A stretch of DNA of 6,835 nucleotides from Syntrophomonas sp. UBA5288. GTDB lineage: Bacteria; Bacillota; Syntrophomonadia; Syntrophomonadales; Syntrophomonadaceae. Below are positions 1 to 6,565 of this stretch, piece by piece. The stretch's first letter is position 1; each line of letters begins with the position of its first letter. The stretch covers positions 1 through 6,835 of the forward strand of contig DHSK01000070.1 of NCBI GenBank assembly GCA_002408445.1, read 5' to 3'. The position numbers and the translations under genes are program-made. The notes beneath the pieces were generated by a model that was not told where the DNA came from, did no database searches, and saw only the letters and a list, made by a program, of their open reading frames with translations.

Positions 1-74
1 TATCTGCATATTCTGGCTTCCCTTTACCTTACCTCTCACTCCCTTCCTTACTTAAATCAACCAGGCATACATTT

Positions 75-108
75 ATCTATAAGGCTTGGCCTTGGTTGTG
101 CCATAGAT
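75..108. repeat. Nested inverted repeats (possible structured RNA or cruciform)
   Basis: The outer arms ATCTAT (75-80) and ATAGAT (103-108) are perfectly complementary. Directly inside the left arm lies a second hairpin, AAGGC (81-85) with GCCTT (89-93) around a TTG loop. Together they can form a branched fold of about 34 nt. It is followed on the plus strand by an AT-rich stretch, so it could belong to the end of a transcript entering from the left. I see no recognisable coding sequence in positions 1-223 to attach it to. Confidence 0.3.
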
Positions 109-151
109 CCATTATTACATTTTTCATAGGAAAAATTTAGGGAAATATGGC

Positions 152-175
152 AAAATATTGGTTTTTTAATATTTT
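152..175. repeat. AT-only inverted repeat in the comEC 3' flank
   Basis: AAAATATT (152-159) and AATATTTT (168-175) are perfectly complementary around an 8-nt loop, GGTTTTTT. The surrounding stretch (about 121-215) is far richer in A+T than the genes. With no G:C pairs the stem is weak, so a terminator role is only possible. The rest of 1-223 holds no gene I can support; on the minus strand its left end is a polypurine tract. Confidence 0.3.
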
Positions 176-201
176 TAAGTATTATTTTAAATTTCTATAA
201 G

Positions 202-227
202 ATAATCGATTGAATTTGGCCGATTAT
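202..227 (-). terminator. Weak hairpin overlapping the comEC stop codon
   Basis: ATAATCG (202-208) and CGATTAT (221-227) form a perfect 7-bp stem around a 12-nt loop. The comEC stop codon (224-226) lies inside one arm. On the minus strand the hairpin is followed by AT-rich sequence but no real run of T. It may mark the end of the comEA-comEC transcript, but it is not a convincing intrinsic terminator. Confidence 0.25.
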
Positions 228-2509
228 TTGCTTTCCAGCTTGAGTCCCCGCCCGTCTGTGATCATAATAATTGCTCCCTGCCGGTCGGTGCGCAGGATAT
301 TTATTCCTTTGCCTTCAAGCATATTAAGGACCTCGATATGGGGATGTCCGAAGGAGTTATTGCGGCCGGCTGAAATGACAGCATAGGCCGGTTGGGTTAC
401 ATCATAAAAATCATCCACCGCTGAATTCCGGCTGCCGTGATGGGGAACTTTAACGACGGTCACCGGAGTGAGGCTTTTTTGAGCCATAAGCCGCTCAATT
501 GCCTCTTCCTCAACATCACCGGTTAATAGCATTTTAAACTTGCCATAGCCAACTTCCAGCACCAGTGAATGATTATTATAATTGTTTAAGGCGTAGGCCG
601 CACCGTCCGGCAATAATATTTTTAAGTAAAATCCATCTTCCAGTTTGATCGTCTGTCCTCTTTTTAAAGGGATAATCTTGTTTCCCGCCGATTTTTTCCA
701 GTGCTCATATTCAGGAGCATTATAAAGGCTGGCCGGTACTGCCAGATGCCTGACCCTCGTATTGGCGACCAGGGTTTCAAGCCCGTTCAGGTGGTCCAGG
801 TCCGGATGAGTATTTATGACCATAAAAAGCTCATTTATACTGCAGCGATGCAGATAAGGCAGTACCTTTAAAGATCCCACGTCGAAAAATTGACTGCCGC
901 CACCGTCTACCAGGATAAATTTGCCCCCGGGGGTTTTCAACAAAATGCAGTCCCCCTGCCCCACATCCAAAAAAACCACTTTGAGCCGGCCCGGGTCGTC
1001 CCAACCGGCCGGTATATAAAATCCCGCAATGATTAATGCCATACCCGCCAGGACCGCTCCGGCCAGCTTTTGCCTATTGGCCGCTATAGACCACAGAAGC
1101 ACACCCAGGCCGGCGTAATATAAAAGTACAATTATTAGACCCGGTCCGGTCCAATGATACGCTCCCGGCACATTTTTAAGCAATTCTACCAGTCCTAACA
1201 GTATCTCAATCAAAGCCCCGGCCGGATATAAAAAAATCGGGGCCAGAAAAGAAGTCACCTGGGCGGCCAGGAACCCCAAAAAGCCAAGTATTACGATGCC
1301 TCCGGTAATATAAGTGGTAAGAAGGTTGGCGACTATGGAAATGGGAGAAAAGAGATTAAAATACCAGGCTACCAGCGGTACTATCATTATTTCCGCGCAA
1401 AGCGGAACCAGCACCAGGTCCCACCAGCGCTTACTATTTATCCTGGCTTTAACCAGCGGGAAAATATAAATTAAACCAAAGGTAGCGGCAAAAGATAGCT
1501 GAAAAGAAATATCCAGTAAGGCAGCCGGGTTTACAGCCAGTATCACGACCCCGGCCAAAGCCAGAGCGTTTAACATATTGTTCAAACGGCCGGAATAATA
1601 GGCCAGCAGACCCAGACCTCCCATGATGGCCGCTCGTTGCAAAGACACCGGCCAACCGGCTAAAAATCCATATAGTAACAGCAAGGTCAGTCCGCTTATA
1701 AACCGGGTACGTTTGCCGGTCTTTAACAAAGACATTATCCAGCCATTCAGCAAGAGCAAAAATCCTATATGCAGGCCTGATACGGAGAAAACATGGAAAA
1801 TGCCCGTTTTTTGAAAATCAATATTGCTCTCCGGGTCGATCTCATCGATTTTTCCCAAGAGCATCCCGCTGAGAATAGCCGCTTCCTGGTCCGGCAATAC
1901 CGCCGCAAAAGCCTGCTCACCCTTGACACGGCTGGCTGTTATCCAGCTTTGCCACACCGGCTGAGGTTTGACCAAAGATAAATCTTTATCGTTTTTGACA
2001 GTTAGAATATAAAAAACATCGCGACGGGCCAGATAGGCAGGATAATCAAATTCACCCGGATTGGAGGGCGCTGGAGGTGGTTTTAAGATACCTTTTATTT
2101 CAATAGTATCGCCCGGCCTTACCGTTAAAGGAAAATAGGCATTGACTTTCAAACGGCGCAGATAAATATTCGGTTCGGTAGTATTAAGATAAAACGAAAT
2201 CTTGCCATTTCCGCCGGTCGGAAAACTGTCCACCCGACCGGTCAGAGTCATATTTAAATCAGGCATTTTTCCGACCGGCTTAACCGTAGTACAGTTAAAG
2301 TAAATCAATCCGGCTACCGCAAATATCAACACAATTAAGGTTTTTCGTCTCCCGGGAACATAAAAAACTGTTACTGCTATGAGTCCCGCTAAAACCGCAC
2401 CGGTAAGATATATATTACCCAGGCTGGCCAGAACGATTCCCAGAGCAAGGCCCAGAAAAACCAGTACTGATCCGGGCATGTACATTATACTGGCGGATAC
2501 GTCCCGCAT
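224..2509 (-). CDS. comEC: ComEC/Rec2-family DNA uptake channel with C-terminal metallo-beta-lactamase domain
   Basis: This protein of 761 residues is the inner-membrane channel that carries single-stranded DNA into the cell during natural transformation. The length is close to the full-size family members of Firmicutes. Two N-terminal membrane segments (about 12-70) are followed by an extracytoplasmic OB-like region (about 85-175). The Competence domain (about 205-480) has many membrane helices and the typical stretch GIFHVFSVSGLHIG (236-249). A metallo-beta-lactamase-like domain fills about 508-755: LDVGQGD (514-520), the metal-ligand motif THPDLDH (567-573), LLTGD (661-665), PHHGS (689-693) and a final GH in SFGHPH (719-724). 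The nuclease-type ligands look intact, so this half may be catalytic; the family's role for it in degrading the non-transported strand is still inferred. The start ATG lies 2 bp after the comEA stop with no good Shine-Dalgarno site, which suggests translational coupling. A downstream ATG at codon 9 or 11 is the alternative start. Confidence 0.96.
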   Translation of the reverse strand: MRDVSASIMYMPGSVLVFLGLALGIVLASLGNIYLTGAVLAGLIAVTVFYVPGRRKTLIVLIFAVAGLIYFNCTTVKPVGKMPDLNMTLTGRVDSFPTGGNGKISFYLNTTEPNIYLRRLKVNAYFPLTVRPGDTIEIKGILKPPPAPSNPGEFDYPAYLARRDVFYILTVKNDKDLSLVKPQPVWQSWITASRVKGEQAFAAVLPDQEAAILSGMLLGKIDEIDPESNIDFQKTGIFHVFSVSGLHIGFLLLLNGWIMSLLKTGKRTRFISGLTLLLLYGFLAGWPVSLQRAAIMGGLGLLAYYSGRLNNMLNALALAGVVILAVNPAALLDISFQLSFAATFGLIYIFPLVKARINSKRWWDLVLVPLCAEIMIVPLVAWYFNLFSPISIVANLLTTYITGGIVILGFLGFLAAQVTSFLAPIFLYPAGALIEILLGLVELLKNVPGAYHWTGPGLIIVLLYYAGLGVLLWSIAANRQKLAGAVLAGMALIIAGFYIPAGWDDPGRLKVVFLDVGQGDCILLKTPGGKFILVDGGGSQFFDVGSLKVLPYLHRCSINELFMVINTHPDLDHLNGLETLVANTRVRHLAVPASLYNAPEYEHWKKSAGNKIIPLKRGQTIKLEDGFYLKILLPDGAAYALNNYNNHSLVLEVGYGKFKMLLTGDVEEEAIERLMAQKSLTPVTVVKVPHHGSRNSAVDDFYDVTQPAYAVISAGRNNSFGHPHIEVLNMLEGKGINILRTDRQGAIIMITDGRGLKLESK

Positions 2510-2511
2510 AG

Positions 2512-3126
2512 CTATCGAACCGTTATAAGGTTTTTAAGATCCTCAAACTTTTTATCACCTATGCCGCTGACATTCTTGATATCCTCAATCTTGGCAAAAG
2601 ATCCGTTAGCAGTCCGATAATCTACTATACGCTGGGCCAGAGCCGGGCCAATACCGGGTAATTTTTCGTCCAGTACAGTTACGTCGGCAGTGTTAATATT
2701 AACCAGACCCTGGCTCATTCCGCCTGAGCCGGAGACAGTCCCTACACTATCAGTAACGCTTTGCATTTCAGCTTCAGGCCCGGGAATCACAATGGGTTCC
2801 CCGTCCTGCAATACCCGCGCCATATTAATGCTTTTAATATTAGCTTCAGGTAATAACTCCACCTGTTCCACCGCTTCAAATACCCGGGCCCCATTTTTTA
2901 ACTTAACTACCTTGGGAGCTGCCACCTGACCGGTCACATATACTTGAATATATTCAGAAACCGGCTCGGTCTTTTCATTTCCAGCGGCTAATTCTTCTAT
3001 CGCTTGATCTTCCGCCGGTTTGCCACTTTTTATTTCTCCATATTTCATGCCGATAAAGAAAAACACGACAATAAGTATAGCTGCGGCCGCGATCAGACGA
3101 CGGTCGATTTGTTCCCAATCAAACAT
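2512..3126 (-). CDS. comEA: ComEA-family membrane-anchored DNA receptor (SLBB plus helix-hairpin-helix)
   Basis: ComEA binds double-stranded DNA at the cell surface and hands it to the ComEC channel. The 204-residue protein has a short charged N-terminus, one membrane segment (about 11-27) and a spacer. An SLBB-like domain follows (about 58-116, with IQVYVTGQVAAP at 60-71 and PIVIPG at 111-116), then a Ser/Gly-rich linker (about 122-140). The C-terminal DNA-binding module has two helix-hairpin-helix motifs (about 141-204): VNINTAD (142-148), LPGIGPALAQRIVDYR (156-171) and the second hairpin VSGIGDKK (186-193). This is the usual Gram-positive ComEA order. The start is fixed by a strong Shine-Dalgarno site upstream. 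It is the first gene of an operon with comEC, with 2 bp between stop and start. I found no convincing sigma-A promoter in the 181-bp region upstream. Confidence 0.95.
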   Translation of the reverse strand: MFDWEQIDRRLIAAAAILIVVFFFIGMKYGEIKSGKPAEDQAIEELAAGNEKTEPVSEYIQVYVTGQVAAPKVVKLKNGARVFEAVEQVELLPEANIKSINMARVLQDGEPIVIPGPEAEMQSVTDSVGTVSGSGGMSQGLVNINTADVTVLDEKLPGIGPALAQRIVDYRTANGSFAKIEDIKNVSGIGDKKFEDLKNLITVR

Positions 3127-3128
3127 AG

Positions 3129-3137
3129 CCTCACCTC
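3129..3137 (-). promoter_or_regulatory. Shine-Dalgarno site of comEA
   Basis: On the minus strand GAGGTGAGG ends 2 nt before the ATG at 3126-3124. The upstream GAGG half (about 7 nt from the ATG) is at the better distance for ribosome binding. It supports the 204-residue start. Confidence 0.6.
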
Positions 3138-3218
3138 ACGTAAAACTTCTTCATTTTGCTCCAAAATTCCTGCCATATTATGTTTATATATGCATTTATT
3201 CCATAATTTTTGTTTTGT

Positions 3219-3235
3219 TTACATATATATTGTAA
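3219..3235. promoter_or_regulatory. Operator-like dyad TTACA-N7-TGTAA in a divergent intergenic region
   Basis: TTACA (3219-3223) and TGTAA (3231-3235) are perfect 5-bp arms around TATATAT. The half-sites are about 12 bp apart centre to centre, roughly one helical turn, as expected for a dimeric regulator. It lies between the divergent comEA-comEC operon and the CoA-transferase gene, so it could control either or both. TTTACA (3218-3223) is also a 5-of-6 match to a sigma-A -35 box on the plus strand, but no good -10 sits 16-18 bp downstream. I cannot name the regulator. Confidence 0.3.
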
Positions 3236-3299
3236 GCATATCTGGAATAGGCCGGCTTCAATCGCAGAAACTTAAAACAAATCAAAAAAGGCACCCAAA

Positions 3300-3305
3300 A
3301 AGGAG
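3300..3305 (+). promoter_or_regulatory. Shine-Dalgarno site that argues for a TTG start of the CoA-transferase
   Basis: AAGGAG ends only 2 nt before the ATG at 3308, which is too close for efficient initiation. It is 5 nt from the TTG at 3311 and 8 nt from the TTG at 3314, both in frame. The TTG at 3314 has the best spacing and gives an N-terminus MDYQQEYKKK, similar to what I recall from related CoA-transferases. Confidence 0.6.
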
Positions 3306-3307
3306 TC

Positions 3308-4633
3308 ATGTTGTTGGACTATCAGCAAGAGTATAAGAAAAAACTGGTTAGCGCTGATGAAGCGGTCAAAGTAGTAAAATCAGGCGACTGGATCGATTAT
3401 CCGCTGGGGATTGGAGGTACCAACGAGCTGGCAGCAGCATTGGCCCGCAGGAAAGAAGAATTGTGCGGGGTTAAACTCAGGCCTGTTTTACCCGTATGGC
3501 CGAACTATTGCATGGAAGTGGATCCTGACGAAAACCATTTTAGTTGGAATAGCCGTTATTTCAGTTCAAAGGAACGGCACTATCACCAGCAAGGACTGCT
3601 CTACTACCTGCCTATGCAATTTAACGAACTGCCATCCGTGGTTACCTGTCTTGCTCCAGATGTATTTATGGCTACAGTGACGCCCATGGATCAGCATGGT
3701 TGGTTTAATTGGGGGGCTTCTGCCTCCGTTTCACGTGTTTCCGCCCGCAATGCCAGAAAGGTACTGGTTGAAGTCAATACCAACATGCCCCGGGTACTGG
3801 GGGGGAATTCCGAAGCTGTCCATATATCCGAAATAGATTATATCTATGAGTCCACTAACCCTCCTCTGCCCAGCCTTAATCCCGTTACTCCAACCGAAAC
3901 GGAAAAATGCACAGCCGTTCATGTAATCGAACATATGAGGGACGGTTCCTGTATTCAGCTTGGCCAGGGCGGTATCCCCGGAGCAGTCGGGGCGATGGTC
4001 GCGGCTTCAGACCTGCAGGATCTGGGAGTACACACCGAAATATATGTTGAGGCTTTTCTAGAAATGACCGAGGCCGGCAAGATAACCGGCCGGCGTAAAA
4101 CGATTGACCCTTTGAAACAGGTTTTCTCTCTTGCCTGGGGCAGTAAACGCCTCTATGATTTTTTGGATAATAACCCCGGTCTGGCTTCATATCCGTTTGA
4201 TTACGTTAACCATCCCGGGCGGATAGCCCGTAATGATAATGTGGTATCTGTCAATACGGCCATTGAGGTAGACTTATTAGGTCAGATTTGTTCCGAGCCT
4301 GTTGGTACCGGACCTATAAGCGGAACCGTTGCCCAGCTTGCTTTTATGGAGGGCGCCTATCGCTCGCAAGGAGGCCAAAGCTTTATCTGCCTTACCTCCA
4401 CCTCTAAACAGCATGACGGCTCCCTCCAATCCAATATTAAACCAGTATTGACCAGGGGCGCCATAATAGCCTGTTCCAGAAGCGCTTCCCCTGTTATTGT
4501 TACCGAATACGGAACAGCTGATATGAGGAGGCGAACTACCCGGGAGCGAGCCGAGGCCTTGATTAATATTGCTCATCCTTCTTTTCAGGATAAACTCATC
4601 TCAGCAGCAAAGCAAATGAAAATCTGGCGTTGA
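3308..4633 (+). CDS. Acetyl-CoA hydrolase/transferase family protein, probably butyryl-CoA (or 4-hydroxybutyryl-CoA):acetate CoA-transferase
   Basis: This cytoplasmic enzyme moves coenzyme A between an acyl-CoA and a carboxylate such as acetate. In butyrate producers and syntrophic butyrate oxidisers such enzymes activate or release the acid without spending ATP. The 441 residues match the usual length of this family (about 430-450). The N-terminal half covers about 10-200 and the C-terminal half about 210-440. Seen motifs are GQGGIPGAVG (219-228), LGVHTEIYVE (239-248), SVNTAIEVDLLGQ (314-326) and the family's C-terminal signature VTEYGTADMRRRTTRERAEALI (start 398). By family knowledge E244 in HTE is the probable glutamate that forms the acyl/CoA intermediate; I infer this by position. 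Exact substrate cannot be told from sequence alone. The coordinate start is the outermost ATG, but TTG at 3314 is probably the true start (see its ribosome site). The next gene follows 107 bp later on the same strand. Confidence 0.92.
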   Translation: MLLDYQQEYKKKLVSADEAVKVVKSGDWIDYPLGIGGTNELAAALARRKEELCGVKLRPVLPVWPNYCMEVDPDENHFSWNSRYFSSKERHYHQQGLLYYLPMQFNELPSVVTCLAPDVFMATVTPMDQHGWFNWGASASVSRVSARNARKVLVEVNTNMPRVLGGNSEAVHISEIDYIYESTNPPLPSLNPVTPTETEKCTAVHVIEHMRDGSCIQLGQGGIPGAVGAMVAASDLQDLGVHTEIYVEAFLEMTEAGKITGRRKTIDPLKQVFSLAWGSKRLYDFLDNNPGLASYPFDYVNHPGRIARNDNVVSVNTAIEVDLLGQICSEPVGTGPISGTVAQLAFMEGAYRSQGGQSFICLTSTSKQHDGSLQSNIKPVLTRGAIIACSRSASPVIVTEYGTADMRRRTTRERAEALINIAHPSFQDKLISAAKQMKIWR

Positions 4634-4740
4634 ATTGTTTCAGATAAGCTTTTTGAACTTCCAGGAAGGAATTGTCGAAATAATAGAGAACACTAGAAAT
4701 ACCGTTACATTAAGGATTCTAATTTCCAGGAGGACTCGAA

Positions 4741-5922
4741 ATGCTTAATATAGGACAATTAGCCCAAACCGGTTTACTAAAAAAGTACGGCACGGATGAA
4801 ATCATTTTTCATCAGGGTGATCCCGGGCATGAAATGTTTATCTTGCTCAAAGGCCGGGTCAGATTATTGGCCCACTCTACCGATGGCACCGATATCCCGT
4901 TTATGGATGTAAATGCCGGGGATTTTTTTGGAGAAATGTCTCTGCTCGAAAATGCACCTCGTAGTGCTACGGTTCAGGCACTGGATGATTGCATGGTAAT
5001 TGTTATCAATGAAACTAATTTTGAATCTATTATTGCTCAGCAGCCGGCTCTGGCTTTACGCATCATGAAGGGCATGAGCAAACGGATTCGGCAGATTAAT
5101 GAGGAACTGGCTCAGCTCAAAGGCGAGATCAATTCAGAAGAGGGATCCGAACCGGAGCATAAGGTTGATACACCCGCTACTTCCTCTATTCAAAACATAT
5201 CCGACCTTGTACCGGAAGGCCACGGCAGTTATCCCGATATTGCACCTCCTTCCGATGCAGAATATCTTTTTGAAAAAGAGATAGATTGCCCGGTGTGCGG
5301 TCAGAAGTTTACAACCACCATGGTTCGTTCTTCCAAGCTTAAATTAAAAGGCGTTGATAGTGATCTACGGCAAACATTCGAAGGTTTTAATTCCCTGTGG
5401 TATATGGTATGGGTTTGCCCGCACTGCTTTTATGCCAACTTTAATTTCGAATTTAAAAAAGTGGATCCCAATATGCGCCAATGGGTTACCTCTCAAACTG
5501 AGCGGATGAAAGCCACCGGGTTTAAATATAGCCATCCTCGTCGCCTGGATGAAGTCTTTATGGCTTTTTACCTTGCACTTAATTGTCTGCAAAATAACAA
5601 GCCGGATGCATCCCGAATTGCAAAAATCTGGCTCAGGCTGTCCTGGCTTTATGCTGATGCCCATGACGAAGCAATGTATAAATATGCTTCGCAGAAAGCT
5701 CTGGAGTATTTCTCCGAAGCTTACTACAATACCCACCGTAATACTTCGGTCGAGCAGGACCAGCGGCTGACTTTATTACTGGCGGAATTAAATTTGCGGA
5801 CAGACCACCCGGAAGAGGCTTTAAAACATTACCGTAATTCCATTGTTCGCAAGGGGGGCAGCGCGATACTCAACCGGCAGGCGGAAGATAAGATTCAGGA
5901 GTTAAAAGAATTATTGCATTAG
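4741..5922 (+). CDS. Cyclic-nucleotide-binding domain fused to DUF2225 zinc-ribbon/TPR-like protein
   Basis: This 393-residue protein has two unrelated parts. Residues about 10-125 form a CRP/CAP-type cyclic-nucleotide-binding beta-roll, with HQGDPGHEMFILLKGRVRLL (24-43) and the phosphate-binding cassette GDFFGEMSLL..PRSATV (60-78), including G64, E65, R74 and S75. A long helix (about 103-132, charged and heptad-like) occupies the place of the CRP dimerisation helix. An acidic, proline-rich linker (132-172) follows. DUF2225 begins with CPVC (183-186) and continues with CPHC (226-229), probably together binding one zinc. It ends in a helical, TPR-like tail (about 265-393). There is no helix-turn-helix, so it is not a classical CRP transcription factor. 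The function of DUF2225 is unknown; I infer a ligand-gated cytoplasmic adaptor. AGGAGG at 4728-4733, 7 nt before the ATG, fixes the start. It may be co-transcribed with the CoA-transferase, but the 107-bp gap leaves room for its own promoter. Confidence 0.88.
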   Translation: MLNIGQLAQTGLLKKYGTDEIIFHQGDPGHEMFILLKGRVRLLAHSTDGTDIPFMDVNAGDFFGEMSLLENAPRSATVQALDDCMVIVINETNFESIIAQQPALALRIMKGMSKRIRQINEELAQLKGEINSEEGSEPEHKVDTPATSSIQNISDLVPEGHGSYPDIAPPSDAEYLFEKEIDCPVCGQKFTTTMVRSSKLKLKGVDSDLRQTFEGFNSLWYMVWVCPHCFYANFNFEFKKVDPNMRQWVTSQTERMKATGFKYSHPRRLDEVFMAFYLALNCLQNNKPDASRIAKIWLRLSWLYADAHDEAMYKYASQKALEYFSEAYYNTHRNTSVEQDQRLTLLLAELNLRTDHPEEALKHYRNSIVRKGGSAILNRQAEDKIQELKELLH

Positions 5923-5961
5923 GAAAATTACGATGTGATGCCAAAAAGTCTACATATAATT

Positions 5962-5992
5962 AGCGGCAAAGATTTTTTAAATCTTTGCCGCT
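5962..5992. terminator. Perfect 14-bp hairpin between convergent genes, probable bidirectional terminator
   Basis: The arms 5962-5975 and 5979-5992 are perfectly complementary (AGCGGCAAAGATTT in the left arm) with a 3-nt TTT loop. The hairpin lies 39 bp after the stop of the cNMP/DUF2225 gene (plus strand) and 32 bp after the stop of the DUF1540 gene (minus strand). This is the place expected for a shared terminator. Neither side has a strong T-run (TTGCC on plus, AATTATATG on minus), so the stem itself must do most of the work. Confidence 0.7.
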
Positions 5993-6024
5993 TTGCCATT
6001 TGATCTGAGCAAGTTTTAATCTTG

Positions 6025-6201
6025 TTATCTGCCCTGTTTCTTAGAATAACTGGCACAGAGGGTTTCATCTTCGGGAACACCATTATTAACATGCTGGCAG
6101 GGAGTAACTTTAATACCATCCAACCCACAATATTGATTTTCCCAGAAAGCGCAGCCGTTGACCTCACAACCTATAGTCTGTTTTCCTTTTTTGTGGCTCA
6201 T
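6025..6201 (-). CDS. Small cysteine-rich DUF1540-domain protein
   Basis: This is a 58-residue protein that starts MSHKKGKQTI. It carries the DUF1540 pattern: C12-E-V-N-G-C17, aromatic pair FW (19-20), C25, I30-K-V, C35-Q-H37, and T47-L-C49-A-S-Y. The five cysteines plus H37 suggest metal binding, probably zinc. The family is small, soluble and widespread in Clostridia, and its function is not known to me. The start is well supported: GGGAGGT at 6209-6215 (minus strand) lies about 8 nt upstream of the ATG at 6201-6199. Its stop faces the 14-bp hairpin at 5962-5992. It is transcribed divergently from the leuS leader, whose promoter lies about 70-100 bp upstream of the start codon. I found no clear promoter of its own. 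Confidence 0.85.
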   Translation of the reverse strand: MSHKKGKQTIGCEVNGCAFWENQYCGLDGIKVTPCQHVNNGVPEDETLCASYSKKQGR

Positions 6202-6271
6202 CAATTTTACCTCCCAAAAATATTTTTATTTTATTGTTCGTGTTATGCTATTAAAATATTCCCGATTTTGT

Positions 6272-6300
6272 TTGACTTTATGAAACAATTATCTTATAAT
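6272..6300 (+). promoter_or_regulatory. Sigma-A promoter of the T-box/tRNA-Ala/leuS transcript
   Basis: The -35 box TTGACT (6272-6277) matches consensus in 5 of 6 positions and the -10 box TATAAT (6295-6300) is perfect. The spacer is exactly 17 bp. Transcription should begin at about 6306-6308, just before the base of Stem I of the T-box. It is the only good promoter seen upstream of the embedded tRNA gene and leuS, so both probably depend on it. Confidence 0.92.
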
Positions 6301-6474
6301 TTCTAATGTTAAATGAAAAGCTGGTGATGACCCGGAGTACTAAGCAGGGAAGCAGCAGAGAGCTATTGGTTGGTGAAAAATAGTACAACCTGCTGAACTC
6401 GCCGGTGAGCTTTACAGGTGAAAGCAGTAACCTGTGACGGTACTTCCGTTATCAAGTAAGAGTGGACAATACGT

Positions 6475-6550
6475 GGGGCTATGGCGAAGTTGGGATCGCG
6501 CTTGAATGGCATTCAAGAGGCCGTGGGTTCGAATCCCACTAGCTCCACCA
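6475..6550 (+). tRNA. tRNA-Ala(GGC), complete with encoded CCA, embedded in the leuS T-box leader
   Basis: All 76 positions of a class I cloverleaf are present. The acceptor stem is GGGGCTA (6475-6481) with TAGCTCC (6540-6546), containing the G3:U70 pair that identifies alanine tRNAs. T8 and G9 follow. The D-stem is GCGA/TCGC (6484-6487/6496-6499) with loop AGTTGGGA, including A14, G18-G19 and A21. The anticodon stem is CTTGA/TCAAG (6501-6505/6513-6517). Its loop ATGGCAT gives anticodon GGC (6508-6510) and the A32-U38 pair typical of tRNA-Ala(GGC). The variable loop is AGGCC, with C48 able to pair with G15. The T-arm is GTGGG-TTCGAAT-CCCAC (6523-6539), followed by A73 and CCA (6548-6550). It reads GCC and GCU codons. 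No base known to be essential is missing, so it should be functional. It has no separate promoter that I can see and must be excised from the leuS leader by RNase P and 3' processing. Confidence 0.97.
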
Positions 6551-6565
6551 TTTTTATATGTCAAC

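Noticed and set aside
1..9. Possible start of another minus-strand gene (ATG at 9-7 with a purine-rich, AGGGAAG-like sequence upstream)
   Set aside because: Only three codons lie in the window, so nothing can be tested.
1..140. Open plus-strand frames entering from the left edge
   Set aside because: Two frames are open by lack of stops over about 40 codons, but neither translation resembles any protein end that I recognise.
3004..3336. Plus-strand open frames over the start of comEA and the intergenic region
   Set aside because: They are antisense to comEA, run through the CoA-transferase ribosome site and have no recognisable domain.
4662..4681. Sigma-H-like AGGA...GAAAT element before the cNMP/DUF2225 gene, and a similar CAGGAATT...GAAG on the minus strand before comEA (about 3147-3172)
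   Set aside because: The spacing between the two halves is shorter than in known sigma-H promoters and the -10 halves are imperfect, so I do not call promoters.
5928..6167. Minus-strand open frame of 79 codons over the DUF1540 gene
   Set aside because: It is in a different frame, runs through the 14-bp hairpin and lacks a Shine-Dalgarno site. The DUF1540 frame at 6025-6201 has both a family pattern and a good ribosome site.
6022..6306. Plus-strand open frame of 94 codons
   Set aside because: It is the opposite strand of the DUF1540 gene and continues through the sigma-A promoter of the leuS leader.
6475..6550. The idea that the tRNA results from an assembly join or is a decayed pseudo-tRNA
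   Set aside because: T-box parts on both sides are complete and in register for one leader, and every cloverleaf pair and conserved base is intact. Raw reads would settle the assembly question.
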